A stretch of 64,000 nucleotides of DNA from Woeseia sp. (GTDB lineage Bacteria; Pseudomonadota; Gammaproteobacteria; Steroidobacterales; Woeseiaceae): positions 186,001-250,000 of the forward strand of contig JAJFKW010000004.1 in the NCBI GenBank assembly GCA_021773015.1. The letters are read 5' to 3'. The notes below the pieces were generated by a model, which worked only from the letters and a program-made list of their open reading frames with translations, did no database searches and had not been told where the DNA came from. Shown piece after piece: positions 36,248 through 45,210 of this stretch (position 1 is the stretch's first letter; every line of letters begins with the position of its first letter). The translations under genes and the position numbers were made by a program.

Positions 36248-37200
36248 CGTTTCGGTACGACTTCATAACCTGGTGCTTCCGGTTCGTCGTCCGTCATTTC
36301 GGCCGGAAATCCGGATGCGGTAACTTCAGTACCGCAGGCTTCTTCCAATCGTCGAATTATGTTGGGGGACCACTCTCTGGGGCCGTAACGACGTTGGCCG
36401 TCTTCAAATATCTCTGTGAGTTTGGGAGATATTTCGAGCGGTACACCCACCCTATCGGCGATATCTTGAAATAGACCAACATCTTTCAACACCAGGTCCA
36501 TTGTGAAATTAATATCGCGACTGCCATTCAATATCACTTGGCTCTCTGTCTCGTGGACAAATGAGTTTCCCGATGAAATTCGAATAGCCTCATAAACTGT
36601 ATTTAGGTCCAGTCCTGCCATTTTCGATGTAACAAGGGCTTCGCATAAAGTGACAAGATTTGCGGTTGCCAGATAATTCGTCATCACCTTCAATGTCGAT
36701 GCACTACCCAATGGGCCAGCGTGCAATATTCGCCTGCCCATCGCTGTCAGGATCGGCAACATGCGCTCAAATACCTCTCTTTCGCAGCCAGCAAGAATCG
36801 CAATGTTGCCAGTCGCCGCACGGTGACAGCCACCTGACACCGGGCAATCGACCGCGCTAGCGCCCGATTTCTCAACGAGTTTTGCAAGCCGCTTGACCTC
36901 CTCAGCGTCGGTCGTACTCATTTCTGCCCAAACTTGGCCGGCGCTTAATGCACTAATCACTCCGCCCTCGTGCTCCATCACCTCGGCGCAGATTTTGGGA
37001 CTCGGCAAACAAGTAATGACGACATCTACTTGTCTGGTCAACTCCGCGGGGGAATTCGCCCAGCGCGCCCCACGTTCGATAAGTTGTTTTGCGGCATCTT
37101 TGTCCAGATCGCGAACCGTAAGATCAAATCCGTTGCGCAGCACACTACCCGCAAGTTTCGCACCAACATTTCCAAGGCCAATAAATCCAATTTTTTGCAT
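36244..37200 (-). CDS. Beta-hydroxyacid dehydrogenase family protein (HIBADH/GarR type)
   Basis: This NAD(P)-dependent oxidoreductase of about 318 residues opens with the Rossmann motif KIGFIGLGNVGAKLAGSVL and has the substrate-binding VDCPVSGGCHRAATGNIAIL and the catalytic-lysine region LKVMTNYLATANLV. Members act on 3-hydroxyisobutyrate, tartronate semialdehyde and similar acids; the substrate here is not clear. The C-terminus has a short acidic, proline-containing extension. ATG 37200 gives the family start; the frame runs on to 37329, but those residues do not resemble the family. It is divergent from an alcohol dehydrogenase, and the two may share a substrate pathway. Confidence 0.85.
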   Translation of the reverse strand: MQKIGFIGLGNVGAKLAGSVLRNGFDLTVRDLDKDAAKQLIERGARWANSPAELTRQVDVVITCLPSPKICAEVMEHEGGVISALSAGQVWAEMSTTDAEEVKRLAKLVEKSGASAVDCPVSGGCHRAATGNIAILAGCEREVFERMLPILTAMGRRILHAGPLGSASTLKVMTNYLATANLVTLCEALVTSKMAGLDLNTVYEAIRISSGNSFVHETESQVILNGSRDINFTMDLVLKDVGLFQDIADRVGVPLEISPKLTEIFEDGQRRYGPREWSPNIIRRLEEACGTEVTASGFPAEMTDDEPEAPGYEVVPKR

Positions 37201-37401
37201 ACCAATACCCGTATGAGTCAGTGTCGCCAAAGACGATACCGAAGTTACCCAAAAGCGGCATTTCGGTCCACGCAATGTCCGGAACAGCAATAGCAATGTC
37301 TTAACTCCGACACCTTTAGAACCCAGCACGCCTATCGAGCGTCGCCCTCACACGGTATGCTTGCTTCCCGGACAACTTTGAATTCGCTGTACGGTGCACC
37401 A

Positions 37402-38484
37402 ATGAAAGCAGCAATCTGTCGCGAAGTGGCAAAAGAGTTAACGATTGAAGAGGTGCACTTAGCCGACCCGAATGCCGGCGAAGTTCGGGTGCGTCTTAAG
37501 GTAAGTGCTATTTGCCATAGCGACATCATGTTTATCGACGGCGGTTGGGACGATCATCTTCCCGCAGTTTACGGTCATGAAGCAGCCGGCATCATAGAAA
37601 ACGTCGGCTCCGGGGTTTTGGACATAAGCGTCGGAGACCATGTCGTTGTAACCTTAGTGCGCTCTTGCGGAACCTGCCACTATTGCGCAAGTAATAGCCG
37701 CATCATGTGTGAATCCTCGACGTCATTGGACGAAACCTCGCCAATTCTCGACAAAAACAAATTGCCACTTACACACGGACTACGTACTGCTGCTTTTTCG
37801 GAGGAAGTTGTGGTCGATGCTAGCCAAGTCTGCCGCATTCCGCATGAAATAGAGTTCGAGTCCGCCTGTTTACTCGCCTGCGGTGTCTTAACCGGTTTTG
37901 GCGCGGTCACGAAAACGGCGCAAGTACCGAAAGGCGCCAGTGCCGTCATCATTGGTTGCGGCGGCGTTGGCCTAAACGCTATTCAAGGCGCTGTATATGT
38001 TGGCGCGGCGCCGATCATTGCATTGGATACGGTTGCAGAGAAATTGCTAGTCGCTGAAAAATTTGGCGCGACTCATCAGATTGATGCGAGCGCATCGAAT
38101 GCAATTGATTTAGTCAAGGAAGTTACCGGTGGACGCGGCGCAGACTACGTATTCGTCACAGTCGGAGCAAAACGCGCAATCGACCAGAGCCTTGAAATGC
38201 TGGCGAAAAGTGGCAAAGTTGTCATCGTCGGTATGCCTGCCAGCAATGTGGTATGCGATTACGATCCGTCCACGCTCGCCTCTTTGGGCCAGAGTATCGT
38301 TGGTTCGAAAATGGGTTCGGCGGATATTCGTAACGATATTCCGTTTTTGATTTCGCTCTACCAACAAGACAAGTTAAAGCTCGATGAGCTAATTTCGGGG
38401 CGGTTTTCTTTGGATGATATTAACTTGGCAATCGATGGCGTCCGGCAGGGCACGGCGTTACGTAACGTCGTCGTCTTTCCATGA
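37402..38484 (+). CDS. Zinc-dependent alcohol dehydrogenase
   Basis: This medium-chain dehydrogenase of about 360 residues has catalytic-zinc ligands in SAICHSDIM and YGHEAAGIIE and a structural-zinc lobe CGTCHYCASNSRIMC (C-x2-C-x2-C-x7-C). The NAD site is VIIGCGGVGLNAIQGA. It looks close to the class III/benzyl-alcohol branch, but no glutathione-specific feature can be claimed by eye. It overlaps the following enolase-superfamily gene by four bases (ATGA), so they probably act on one pathway. ATG 37402 matches the family start; an upstream in-frame start at 37357 is less likely. Confidence 0.88.
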   Translation: MKAAICREVAKELTIEEVHLADPNAGEVRVRLKVSAICHSDIMFIDGGWDDHLPAVYGHEAAGIIENVGSGVLDISVGDHVVVTLVRSCGTCHYCASNSRIMCESSTSLDETSPILDKNKLPLTHGLRTAAFSEEVVVDASQVCRIPHEIEFESACLLACGVLTGFGAVTKTAQVPKGASAVIIGCGGVGLNAIQGAVYVGAAPIIALDTVAEKLLVAEKFGATHQIDASASNAIDLVKEVTGGRGADYVFVTVGAKRAIDQSLEMLAKSGKVVIVGMPASNVVCDYDPSTLASLGQSIVGSKMGSADIRNDIPFLISLYQQDKLKLDELISGRFSLDDINLAIDGVRQGTALRNVVVFP

Positions 38485-39689
38485 AGATCAAATACTACGA
38501 GACATTTGTTGTCGGCAATCCGCCGCCATCTTACGGCGGACGGTATTTTGTATTCGTAAAGCTAACCACTGACAGCGGTATCGTCGGCTACGGCGAAATC
38601 TATTGCGCAACATTTTCTGCTCAAACTGTTGCGGATATGCTGGCCGATACAGCGGAGCGATTTGTAATTGGGCACGACCCCTTCCACATAGAAAAATTAT
38701 GGCGTCGTGTTTACGGTGCTGGATATACGTTGCGGCCCGACGTTTCTCTCATCAGCGTATTGTCCGGAATCGAAATGGCTTGCTGGGACATCATCGGTAA
38801 ATCCTGCAATAAACCGGTCTTTGAATTACTCGGTGGCCAGGTTCACGAAGGTCTGCGAACGTATACCTACCTCTATCCTGAGGATGACGACGCTTACCCA
38901 AGCGTACCCGACGACAATCACGTTTATGTGAATCCCGATACCGCAGCTCAACGAGCACTTGACTACATTGAACAAGGATTTACAGCGGTTAAATTCGACC
39001 CCGCCGGCCCCTACACAGTCTATGATGGCGGCATGCCAACGTTGGACGAACTCGCGCGATCGGAAAACTTTATGGCAACGATTCGGGAAGCCGTCGAAGA
39101 TTCTGCAGATTTACTATTTGGCACACATGGCCAATTTACCGCGGCGGGTGCGATCAGACTCGCCGAACGCCTGGAACCCTACGATCCTCTGTGGCTGGAA
39201 GAACCAGTGCCACCCGATAACCCTGCCGAAATGGCGCGCGTTGCACAACGAACATCAATACCTATCGCAACAGGCGAGCGACTATGCACCAAATACGAAT
39301 TCGCTAGAATTCTCGAATCACAGGCCGCCGCAATCCTACAATTGAATTTGGGGCGTGTTGGTGGATTGCTGGAAGCCAAAAAAATTGCGGGTATGGCCGA
39401 AATCTCTCATGTACAAATCGCGCCGCATCTATACTGCGGACCCATTGTTGGCGCCGCAAATATTCAACTGGCGACATGTTCTCCGAACTTCCTTATTCTC
39501 GAAAGTATTGAACGTTGGGATGGGTTTCACGCCGACCTTCTCGATTCTCCGATTACCTGGGACGAAGGTTTTGTCATTCCACCGCGCGAACCCGGCCTTG
39601 GCATTTCGTTAAACGAAGATGTCGCTCTTGCGCACCCTTGGGAGGGTGACGAATTGCATCTGGAAATGGGCGGCGATCCAGTACGGTGA
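38481..39689 (+). CDS. Enolase-superfamily (mandelate racemase/muconate lactonizing type) enzyme
   Basis: This 402-residue protein has an N-terminal capping domain and a TIM barrel. Barrel landmarks include FTAVKFDPAGP (Lys at strand 2), the FGTHGQFT strand-3 metal site, WLEEPVPPDNP, ATGERLCTKYEF and HLYCGPIVG (His). These fit sugar-acid dehydratases of the MR subgroup. The substrate is not clear; co-translation with a zinc alcohol dehydrogenase suggests a hydroxy acid made by oxidising an alcohol. It is convergent with the choline dehydrogenase gene, 14 bases away. Confidence 0.85.
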   Translation: MKIKYYETFVVGNPPPSYGGRYFVFVKLTTDSGIVGYGEIYCATFSAQTVADMLADTAERFVIGHDPFHIEKLWRRVYGAGYTLRPDVSLISVLSGIEMACWDIIGKSCNKPVFELLGGQVHEGLRTYTYLYPEDDDAYPSVPDDNHVYVNPDTAAQRALDYIEQGFTAVKFDPAGPYTVYDGGMPTLDELARSENFMATIREAVEDSADLLFGTHGQFTAAGAIRLAERLEPYDPLWLEEPVPPDNPAEMARVAQRTSIPIATGERLCTKYEFARILESQAAAILQLNLGRVGGLLEAKKIAGMAEISHVQIAPHLYCGPIVGAANIQLATCSPNFLILESIERWDGFHADLLDSPITWDEGFVIPPREPGLGISLNEDVALAHPWEGDELHLEMGGDPVR

Positions 39690-39703
39690 CACCGCGCGAG
39701 CAA

Positions 39704-41374
39704 CTAACGTTGAGTAGATCGCCAGTCAGCATGCTCAAATACCGGAACATTTGCGGCATCTAACAGCGGTAGCCCACGAATCATGTCCGCCGCCCGCTCG
39801 GCCAACATGATGGTTGGCGCGTTGAGGTTGCCATTGGTAATTTCCGGAAATACAGATGAATCGATGACACGCAAACCGGATATGCCGAGGACTCTGCATG
39901 CAGAGTCAACAACCGCCATCGGATCATCTTCGCGGCCCATTTTTGCAGTGCAAGAAACATGATAGGCGGTCTCCGCGTGTGCTCGAATCCACGCATCGAT
40001 TTCATCGTCGCTGCTGACCGAGGCGCCAGGCTGAATCTCTGCGTCAGCGTATTCGGCAAATGGCGCTTGCTCAACAATTTCACGAGTTAATTTGACGCAC
40101 GTTCTAAACGTCTCGATGTCGTAGTCGTCTTGCATATAATTGAACAAAATTTCTGGCGCGTGCAATTTGTCCCTGCCACTCAATCTCAGGCTGCCGCGAC
40201 TCTTAGGTTTGTTGGGTCCAACATGAAATTGAAAACCATGCCCCGAAAATGCGGACTTTCCGTCGTAGCTGATCGCGCCGGGCACGAAATGATACTGAAT
40301 ATCCGGCCACTCTACGCCCGCTTTCGAGCGCACAAATGCACAGGACTCAAAATGATTTGTCGCGCCCAACCCCGAACGAAAAGCAAGCCATCTTGCACCA
40401 ATCATGCCTTTGGCAAGCAAGCCCAACTTGTTATTCAGCGTTATTGGCTTTTTGCAACGAAACTGAATTACCGCTTCGAGGTGGTCTTGCATATTTTCGC
40501 CAACACCTGGCAGTTCATGTCGAATGTTTATTCCCGCATTCTGCAGCGCCGGTGCTGGCCCGATGCCTGAGGCTTGCAGCAACGCGGGTGAACCGATCGC
40601 CCCGGCAGCAAGAATGACCTCCTTCATCGCCATAATGGTGCTGCTTTGCCCGTCACGGACGACTTCAACGCCGCTGACGACACGGCCCTCCATCGACAAT
40701 CCGACTACGAGACAGTCTTGCAGTACAGTGAGATTGCTGCGCTTGGCGGCAGGTTTTAGATATTGCCGCGCAGTCGACCCGCGCATACCGTTTGCCACGG
40801 TCATATGCATTGCGCCGAACCCTTCTTGTTGATAACCGTTGTAGTCTTCGGTCGTCGGATATCCCGCCGCGGCGCCGGCGCCAATGAATGCCCGATATAG
40901 CGGGTTTTTCATACCATTACCGTTGGATACGGCGAGCGGACCGTCGTCGCCACGATATTCGTTGGCACCGTCAATCCATGTTTCGGCTTTACGAAAATAC
41001 GGCAAGCAATTTTGATAATTCCAACCTTCCGCGCCTGCCGCCTCCCAAGCATCGAAGTCCTTTGCGTGGCCACGCACGTATACCATTCCATTGATACTCG
41101 AAGAGCCACCGAGTCCCTTTCCCCGCGGGCAGTTAATGCGTCTGTTGTCGAGGTATGGTTCCGGTTGAGACTCGAACCCCCAATTGAATCGGGGCATGTT
41201 CATAGGATAAGACAGCGCGCTCGGCATCTGCACAAACACGCTGCGATCACTACCGCCAGCTTCAATCAACAACACGTTTTTGTCGGTGTCCTCGCTTAGA
41301 CGGTTTGCAAGAACACAACCTGAGCTACCTGCGCCGACAATGATATAGTCAATTTTTGTGTTCTCAACATTCAC
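39704..41374 (-). CDS. betA: Choline dehydrogenase (GMC oxidoreductase)
   Basis: This is a GMC-family flavoprotein of about 556-569 residues with the ADP-binding [20 protein letters not shown] near its start, the [18 protein letters not shown] signature, and active-site [13 protein letters not shown] and [12 protein letters not shown] near the C-terminus. Several blocks ([42 protein letters not shown]) match E. coli BetA well. It oxidises choline to betaine aldehyde at the membrane, supplying the aldehyde dehydrogenase at 23822-25297. The start is uncertain: GTG 41374 is given, and TTG 41413 would add 13 residues. It is divergent from a betaine-type ABC transporter. Confidence 0.87.
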   Translation of the reverse strand: MNVENTKIDYIIVGAGSSGCVLANRLSEDTDKNVLLIEAGGSDRSVFVQMPSALSYPMNMPRFNWGFESQPEPYLDNRRINCPRGKGLGGSSSINGMVYVRGHAKDFDAWEAAGAEGWNYQNCLPYFRKAETWIDGANEYRGDDGPLAVSNGNGMKNPLYRAFIGAGAAAGYPTTEDYNGYQQEGFGAMHMTVANGMRGSTARQYLKPAAKRSNLTVLQDCLVVGLSMEGRVVSGVEVVRDGQSSTIMAMKEVILAAGAIGSPALLQASGIGPAPALQNAGINIRHELPGVGENMQDHLEAVIQFRCKKPITLNNKLGLLAKGMIGARWLAFRSGLGATNHFESCAFVRSKAGVEWPDIQYHFVPGAISYDGKSAFSGHGFQFHVGPNKPKSRGSLRLSGRDKLHAPEILFNYMQDDYDIETFRTCVKLTREIVEQAPFAEYADAEIQPGASVSSDDEIDAWIRAHAETAYHVSCTAKMGREDDPMAVVDSACRVLGISGLRVIDSSVFPEITNGNLNAPTIMLAERAADMIRGLPLLDAANVPVFEHADWRSTQR

Positions 41375-41427
41375 CCGAGTACCCGCAACGATGTTTGGAC
41401 TGACGACCTTCAACAGGAGTGATTCAG

Positions 41428-42210
41428 GTGAAGGTTTCCTTTACTAATATTAGCAAACGCTACGACGCAGGTCCGCCTGCTGTCGACGACGTCTCATTCG
41501 TTGCCGAATCGGGGGAGTTGGTCGTGTTGTTAGGTGAGTCTGGATGCGGCAAGACCACCACACTGAAGCTCATCAACCGGCTATTCGAGCCTACTAGCGG
41601 TCGGATTTTCTTCGACGGGGTCGCGACGGACTCGATCGACTCAGTTGAGTTGCGACGGTCAGTAGGTTATGTGTTTCAGGGCGTCGGTCTCTTTCCGCAT
41701 TTGAGCATCGCCGAAAACATCGCCATCACTCCTCGCCTGCTTGGCTGGACACCGGAGAACATAGCTAATCGAGTCGACGCGCTGCTTGATATGGTGAAAC
41801 TATCGCCGGAACAATTTCGCGGCCGGTATCCCCATGAGCTTTCCGGCGGGCAGCAGCAGCGTGTCGGCTTTGCCCGTGCGCTTGCCGCAAAGCCAAAAGT
41901 AATGCTGCTGGATGAGCCGTTTGGCGCCTTGGACCCTTTGACACGCGACAGCCTGCGCGACGATTTTCGGCTTATTCATAATCAGTTGGCACTCACATCT
42001 CTGCTGGTAACTCACGATGTGACTGAAGCACTGTTGCTTGCGGATCGCATCATCATTATGCACAAAGGAAAAATCGTACAGAACGATAATCCGAAGCAGC
42101 TACTGCGCCGCCCCTTCAACGAATATGTTGAGCAGCTTTTGGACACGCCCAAGCGGCAGAACGCACGGATGGACACGCTAATGTTGCAAGGGACCCGTCA
42201 TGAGCCCTGA
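41428..42210 (+). CDS. ABC transporter ATP-binding protein, OpuC/glycine betaine type
   Basis: This ATPase of about 260 residues has the Walker [15 protein letters not shown], signature [15 protein letters not shown] and Walker [18 protein letters not shown]. The last motif and the overall sequence are typical of quaternary-amine (OpuA/OpuC/ProV) ATPases. The C-terminal CBS pair that senses ionic strength in osmoregulated members is absent, so it fits nutrient uptake more than osmoprotection. GTG 41428 with AGGAG eight bases upstream is preferred over GTG 41419. It overlaps the permease gene by 11 bases. Confidence 0.92.
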   Translation: MKVSFTNISKRYDAGPPAVDDVSFVAESGELVVLLGESGCGKTTTLKLINRLFEPTSGRIFFDGVATDSIDSVELRRSVGYVFQGVGLFPHLSIAENIAITPRLLGWTPENIANRVDALLDMVKLSPEQFRGRYPHELSGGQQQRVGFARALAAKPKVMLLDEPFGALDPLTRDSLRDDFRLIHNQLALTSLLVTHDVTEALLLADRIIIMHKGKIVQNDNPKQLLRRPFNEYVEQLLDTPKRQNARMDTLMLQGTRHEP

Positions 42211-43795
42211 ATTTCAGGAACAGTTTGCGCTACTGCCAGCATATTTGGCGGGGCACTTGCTGCTTACCATTCTCGCTTTGACTATCGGTATTCTGGTAAG
42301 CGTTCCGCTGGGCATATTAGCATCGCGCTCACCACGCATTAGCCGCATCGTCCTCGGTGCCGCAGGAATGATCCAGACCATTCCAAGTATCGCGTTGCTC
42401 GCCCTAATGGTACCGCTTCTCGGCGGCACTATAGGATTTCTGCCGGCACTCATTGCGCTGTCGCTCTACAGTATTCTTCCCATTATTAGAAATACCGTGG
42501 TCGGCCTACAAAGTATTGATCCGCGCTACCATGAGGCTGCGTTGGCCGTTGGAATGACGCACCGTCAAAAATTGCGCTTGGTGGAACTTCCGCTTGCATT
42601 CCCTGTAGTAATTGCGGGCATTCGAACATCTGCTGTTTGGGTTGTTGGAACGGCCACGCTGTCAACGCCGGTTGGCGCACAGAGTCTCGGCAACTATATT
42701 TTTGCAGGCCTACAAACGCGTAACGTAACTGCTGTTCTATTTGGCTGCGTATTCGCTGCAGGTCTCGCCATCATTCTGGATCAAATATTGGGCTCGATTG
42801 AACGTAGTGCAAAAAAACGCGACAAGCGTGGATTAACAATCGCCTCTACATTGTTCGTCGCGGTCTTCGCGCTAGGATTGTTGCCCGCGATCACGGATTC
42901 TCTGCAAAGTGAGGAACTGGCTGGCGCTTCTAATTCAGCCGGAGTCGTGCAATCCAGCAATGACAAAGTATCCGCGTTGCCGCTGGCAGGCAAGAAGATC
43001 ACGGTCGGTTCAAAAGGCTTTACGGAGCAGTACATTCTTTCGAGTTTTTTGAAGCGTTATCTGGAATCGAAAGGTGCTGACGTCTCGGTCATTCAAAATA
43101 TGGGCACAACGATCTTGTTCGACGCGTTGAGAAATGATTCCGTTCACATATATGTGGAATACACGGGGACCATTTGGTCGAGCATCATGAAGCGAGGAGA
43201 TTTCCCAGCACGCAGACCCATGCAGATTGAAATCGAGAACCGGCTGTTGAGAGATTTCAATGTGCTTTCCGCTGGCGGGCTGGGATTTGAAAATGCGTAT
43301 GCTCTGGCAATACCTCGGACGCAATCACAGTCACTGGGCATTTACAGCATTGACGACCTCGCCAAGCACGCCCCAAAACTGATTTTCGCGGGTGACCCGG
43401 AGTTTTTTAGCCGTGCGGAATGGCGTGCAGTACGAGACGCATACCAACTGAAGCCGAGCGCACTTAAGACGATGGATAGCACCTTCATGTACGGCGCAGC
43501 CCGCGACCAGCAAGTAGACGTAATTTCGGCTTATACGACCGATGGGCGCCTGGACGCGTATGGACTGGTGATACTACAAGACCCACGCCAAGCATTTCCG
43601 CCGTATGATGCGCTGATCTTGCTGTCGCCGGCAGCGCAGAACATTCCAAATTTGACCGTAACATTACGAGCCCTCATCAACCGAATCGATCAGTCTGCCA
43701 TGCGAAATGCAAACCGCCTGGTCGACCTTGAAGGCGACTCACCTGACGCCGCAGCACAGACCCTGGAACGCCCGCTCATTGACATAATTCAATAG
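42200..43795 (+). CDS. Fused ABC permease and substrate-binding protein, OpuC/EgtU type
   Basis: This 531-residue protein joins a membrane permease (about residues 1-240, six helices, with the EAALAVGMTHRQKL coupling loop) to a periplasmic OpuAC-type binding domain (about residues 264-531, starting KKITVGSKGFTEQYILSSF). The fusion tethers the receptor to the channel, as in OpuA- and EgtU-type importers. Aromatic-rich segments such as DSVHIYVEYTGTIW suggest a quaternary-ammonium pocket. With the ATPase upstream it forms a complete importer, probably for choline, glycine betaine or carnitine. The stop codon lies inside a perfect inverted repeat. Confidence 0.9.
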   Translation: MSPEFQEQFALLPAYLAGHLLLTILALTIGILVSVPLGILASRSPRISRIVLGAAGMIQTIPSIALLALMVPLLGGTIGFLPALIALSLYSILPIIRNTVVGLQSIDPRYHEAALAVGMTHRQKLRLVELPLAFPVVIAGIRTSAVWVVGTATLSTPVGAQSLGNYIFAGLQTRNVTAVLFGCVFAAGLAIILDQILGSIERSAKKRDKRGLTIASTLFVAVFALGLLPAITDSLQSEELAGASNSAGVVQSSNDKVSALPLAGKKITVGSKGFTEQYILSSFLKRYLESKGADVSVIQNMGTTILFDALRNDSVHIYVEYTGTIWSSIMKRGDFPARRPMQIEIENRLLRDFNVLSAGGLGFENAYALAIPRTQSQSLGIYSIDDLAKHAPKLIFAGDPEFFSRAEWRAVRDAYQLKPSALKTMDSTFMYGAARDQQVDVISAYTTDGRLDAYGLVILQDPRQAFPPYDALILLSPAAQNIPNLTVTLRALINRIDQSAMRNANRLVDLEGDSPDAAAQTLERPLIDIIQ

Positions 43796-43812
43796 TAATA
43801 TTGAATTATGTC
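43781..43812 (+). terminator. Perfect AT-rich inverted repeat across the permease stop codon
   Basis: Fourteen-base perfect arms (43781-43794 GACATAATTCAATA and 43799-43812 TATTGAATTATGTC) flank a four-base loop. The arms include the last codons and the stop of the transporter gene. It could end transcription or act as a binding site for the TetR protein encoded 100 bases on. No clear T-run follows. Confidence 0.55.
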
Positions 43813-43860
43813 TCCATAACTTATTGTTTTAATAATATAAAAAATTCGCACTTGCCTTTT

Positions 43861-43878
43861 TTCTATAGATCTATAGAA
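43861..43878. promoter_or_regulatory. Perfect 18-bp palindrome, probable TetR operator
   Basis: TTCTATAGATCTATAGAA reads the same on both strands and lies 35 bases before the TetR start codon, in an AT-rich promoter region. Position, symmetry and length fit an autoregulatory TetR-family operator controlling the tetR-cysC-sat operon. Binding is inferred. Confidence 0.7.
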
Positions 43879-43912
43879 TTCCTATCCAGTTTCGCAGAAC
43901 CGACGCCGTTGC

Positions 43913-44518
43913 ATGAATAGCATACAAGACAATAAGTACAGCCAGCAGCGACAAGCCGCGATTGGCGCCGCAGCCAGCGTATTTGCAGCGAAGGGCTTTC
44001 ATGGTGCCAGTACCAAGGCCATCGCCGAAAAGCTTGGTATCAAACAGGGCAGTCTCTACTACTATTTTAAATCCAAAGAAGAGGCGCTAGGCGAAGTATG
44101 TTTGTTTGGTATTCAAAATTATGTGCAGAGAATGGACGCTATCGCAAACAGTTCGCAACCGTTCGAAGCAAAACTCGTCGCCGTTGTGACATCGCATCTC
44201 ACTAGCTATCGAGAGCGAAATGAAGCGCTAAAAGTGTACAACGATGAACGACTGTATTTGCCCAAAGAAAAACGAACCAAACTGAAGGAATTGGGCAGTG
44301 GATACCGACAGTCGCTAGAGCGGATATTTGAAGACGCTTTGGCTGCTGCAATATTAAAGCCGTCTGTCGACTGCCATTTCGCAGCACAAGCCGTAATTGG
44401 CCTTTGTAACGCCTGGGGCGACCTGATCGTTCGTGACCCCAATATAGATATATACGAAATTATCGAAAAATGTACGGACCTGCTGATAAATGGTTTCGGC
44501 TACTCAGAACACAAATAG
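43913..44518 (+). CDS. TetR/AcrR-family regulator
   Basis: This 201-residue protein has an N-terminal TetR helix-turn-helix: AAIGAAASVFAAKGFHGAST (about residues 13-32), then KAIAEKLGIKQGSLYYYFKS, the recognition helix. The C-terminal ligand domain is helical, with no identifiable ligand. Nine bases separate it from cysC, so it is the first gene of a tetR-cysC-sat operon and very probably controls it. Regulators like FadR/PsrA of the same shape bind acyl-CoAs, but the ligand here cannot be inferred. Confidence 0.88.
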   Translation: MNSIQDNKYSQQRQAAIGAAASVFAAKGFHGASTKAIAEKLGIKQGSLYYYFKSKEEALGEVCLFGIQNYVQRMDAIANSSQPFEAKLVAVVTSHLTSYRERNEALKVYNDERLYLPKEKRTKLKELGSGYRQSLERIFEDALAAAILKPSVDCHFAAQAVIGLCNAWGDLIVRDPNIDIYEIIEKCTDLLINGFGYSEHK

Positions 44519-44527
44519 GAATAGGAC

Positions 44528-45199
44528 ATGGCAGAGCAAAAAGCAACAAATGTAACTTGGCACGATGGCGAAGTATCCCGCGAAGATCGTTTCATGATTC
44601 TACGTCAACGTGGCGCGACCGTCTGGTTTACTGGACTATCAGGTAGTGGCAAGAGCACCATTGCGGTCGCGTTAGAACGCGCGCTCTACGCGAACGGAAA
44701 ACTAAGTTATCGATTGGATGGCGATAACGTAAGGCTTGGCATTAACAAAAACCTTGGCTTTTCTGAAACGGACAGAACAGAAAATATTCGCAGAATCGGC
44801 GAAGTTGCGAAACTATTCAGCGATGCGGGCACCATCTCACTTTCCAGTTTCATCAGTCCTTACCGCGCTGACCGAGATGAGGTTCGGCGTCTGCATGAGC
44901 AAGCTGGATTGTCGTTCGTTGAAGTGTTCGTTGATTGCTCTCTTGCAGAAGCAGAAAAACGCGACCCCAAGGGGCTGTACAAAAAAGCGCGCGCCGGCGA
45001 GATCAAGAACTTTACGGGAATCGACGATCCATACGAAGCACCACGAAACGCAGAAATTCACCTGAAAACCGACGAGATGACGTTACAACAGGAAGTCGAC
45101 ATCGTCGTCAAGTATCTGGAAAACCATGGTGTCATCACGACCGAGCAGTTCACTCGCGCGACCGATCTCCCGCAAGACAATAATTCAGCTTCTTTGTAA
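44528..45199 (+). CDS. cysC: Adenylylsulfate (APS) kinase
   Basis: This 223-residue kinase has the P-loop [18 protein letters not shown] (about residues 35-52), the [19 protein letters not shown] substrate segment and [13 protein letters not shown]. It phosphorylates APS to PAPS in the cytosol. It is slightly longer than the usual 200 residues, with added C-terminal sequence. It precedes sat by 11 bases. No PAPS reductase or sulfotransferase gene is near, so the purpose of the PAPS is unclear. Confidence 0.95.
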   Translation: MAEQKATNVTWHDGEVSREDRFMILRQRGATVWFTGLSGSGKSTIAVALERALYANGKLSYRLDGDNVRLGINKNLGFSETDRTENIRRIGEVAKLFSDAGTISLSSFISPYRADRDEVRRLHEQAGLSFVEVFVDCSLAEAEKRDPKGLYKKARAGEIKNFTGIDDPYEAPRNAEIHLKTDEMTLQQEVDIVVKYLENHGVITTEQFTRATDLPQDNNSASL

Positions 45200-45210
45200 G
45201 GACAATATTC

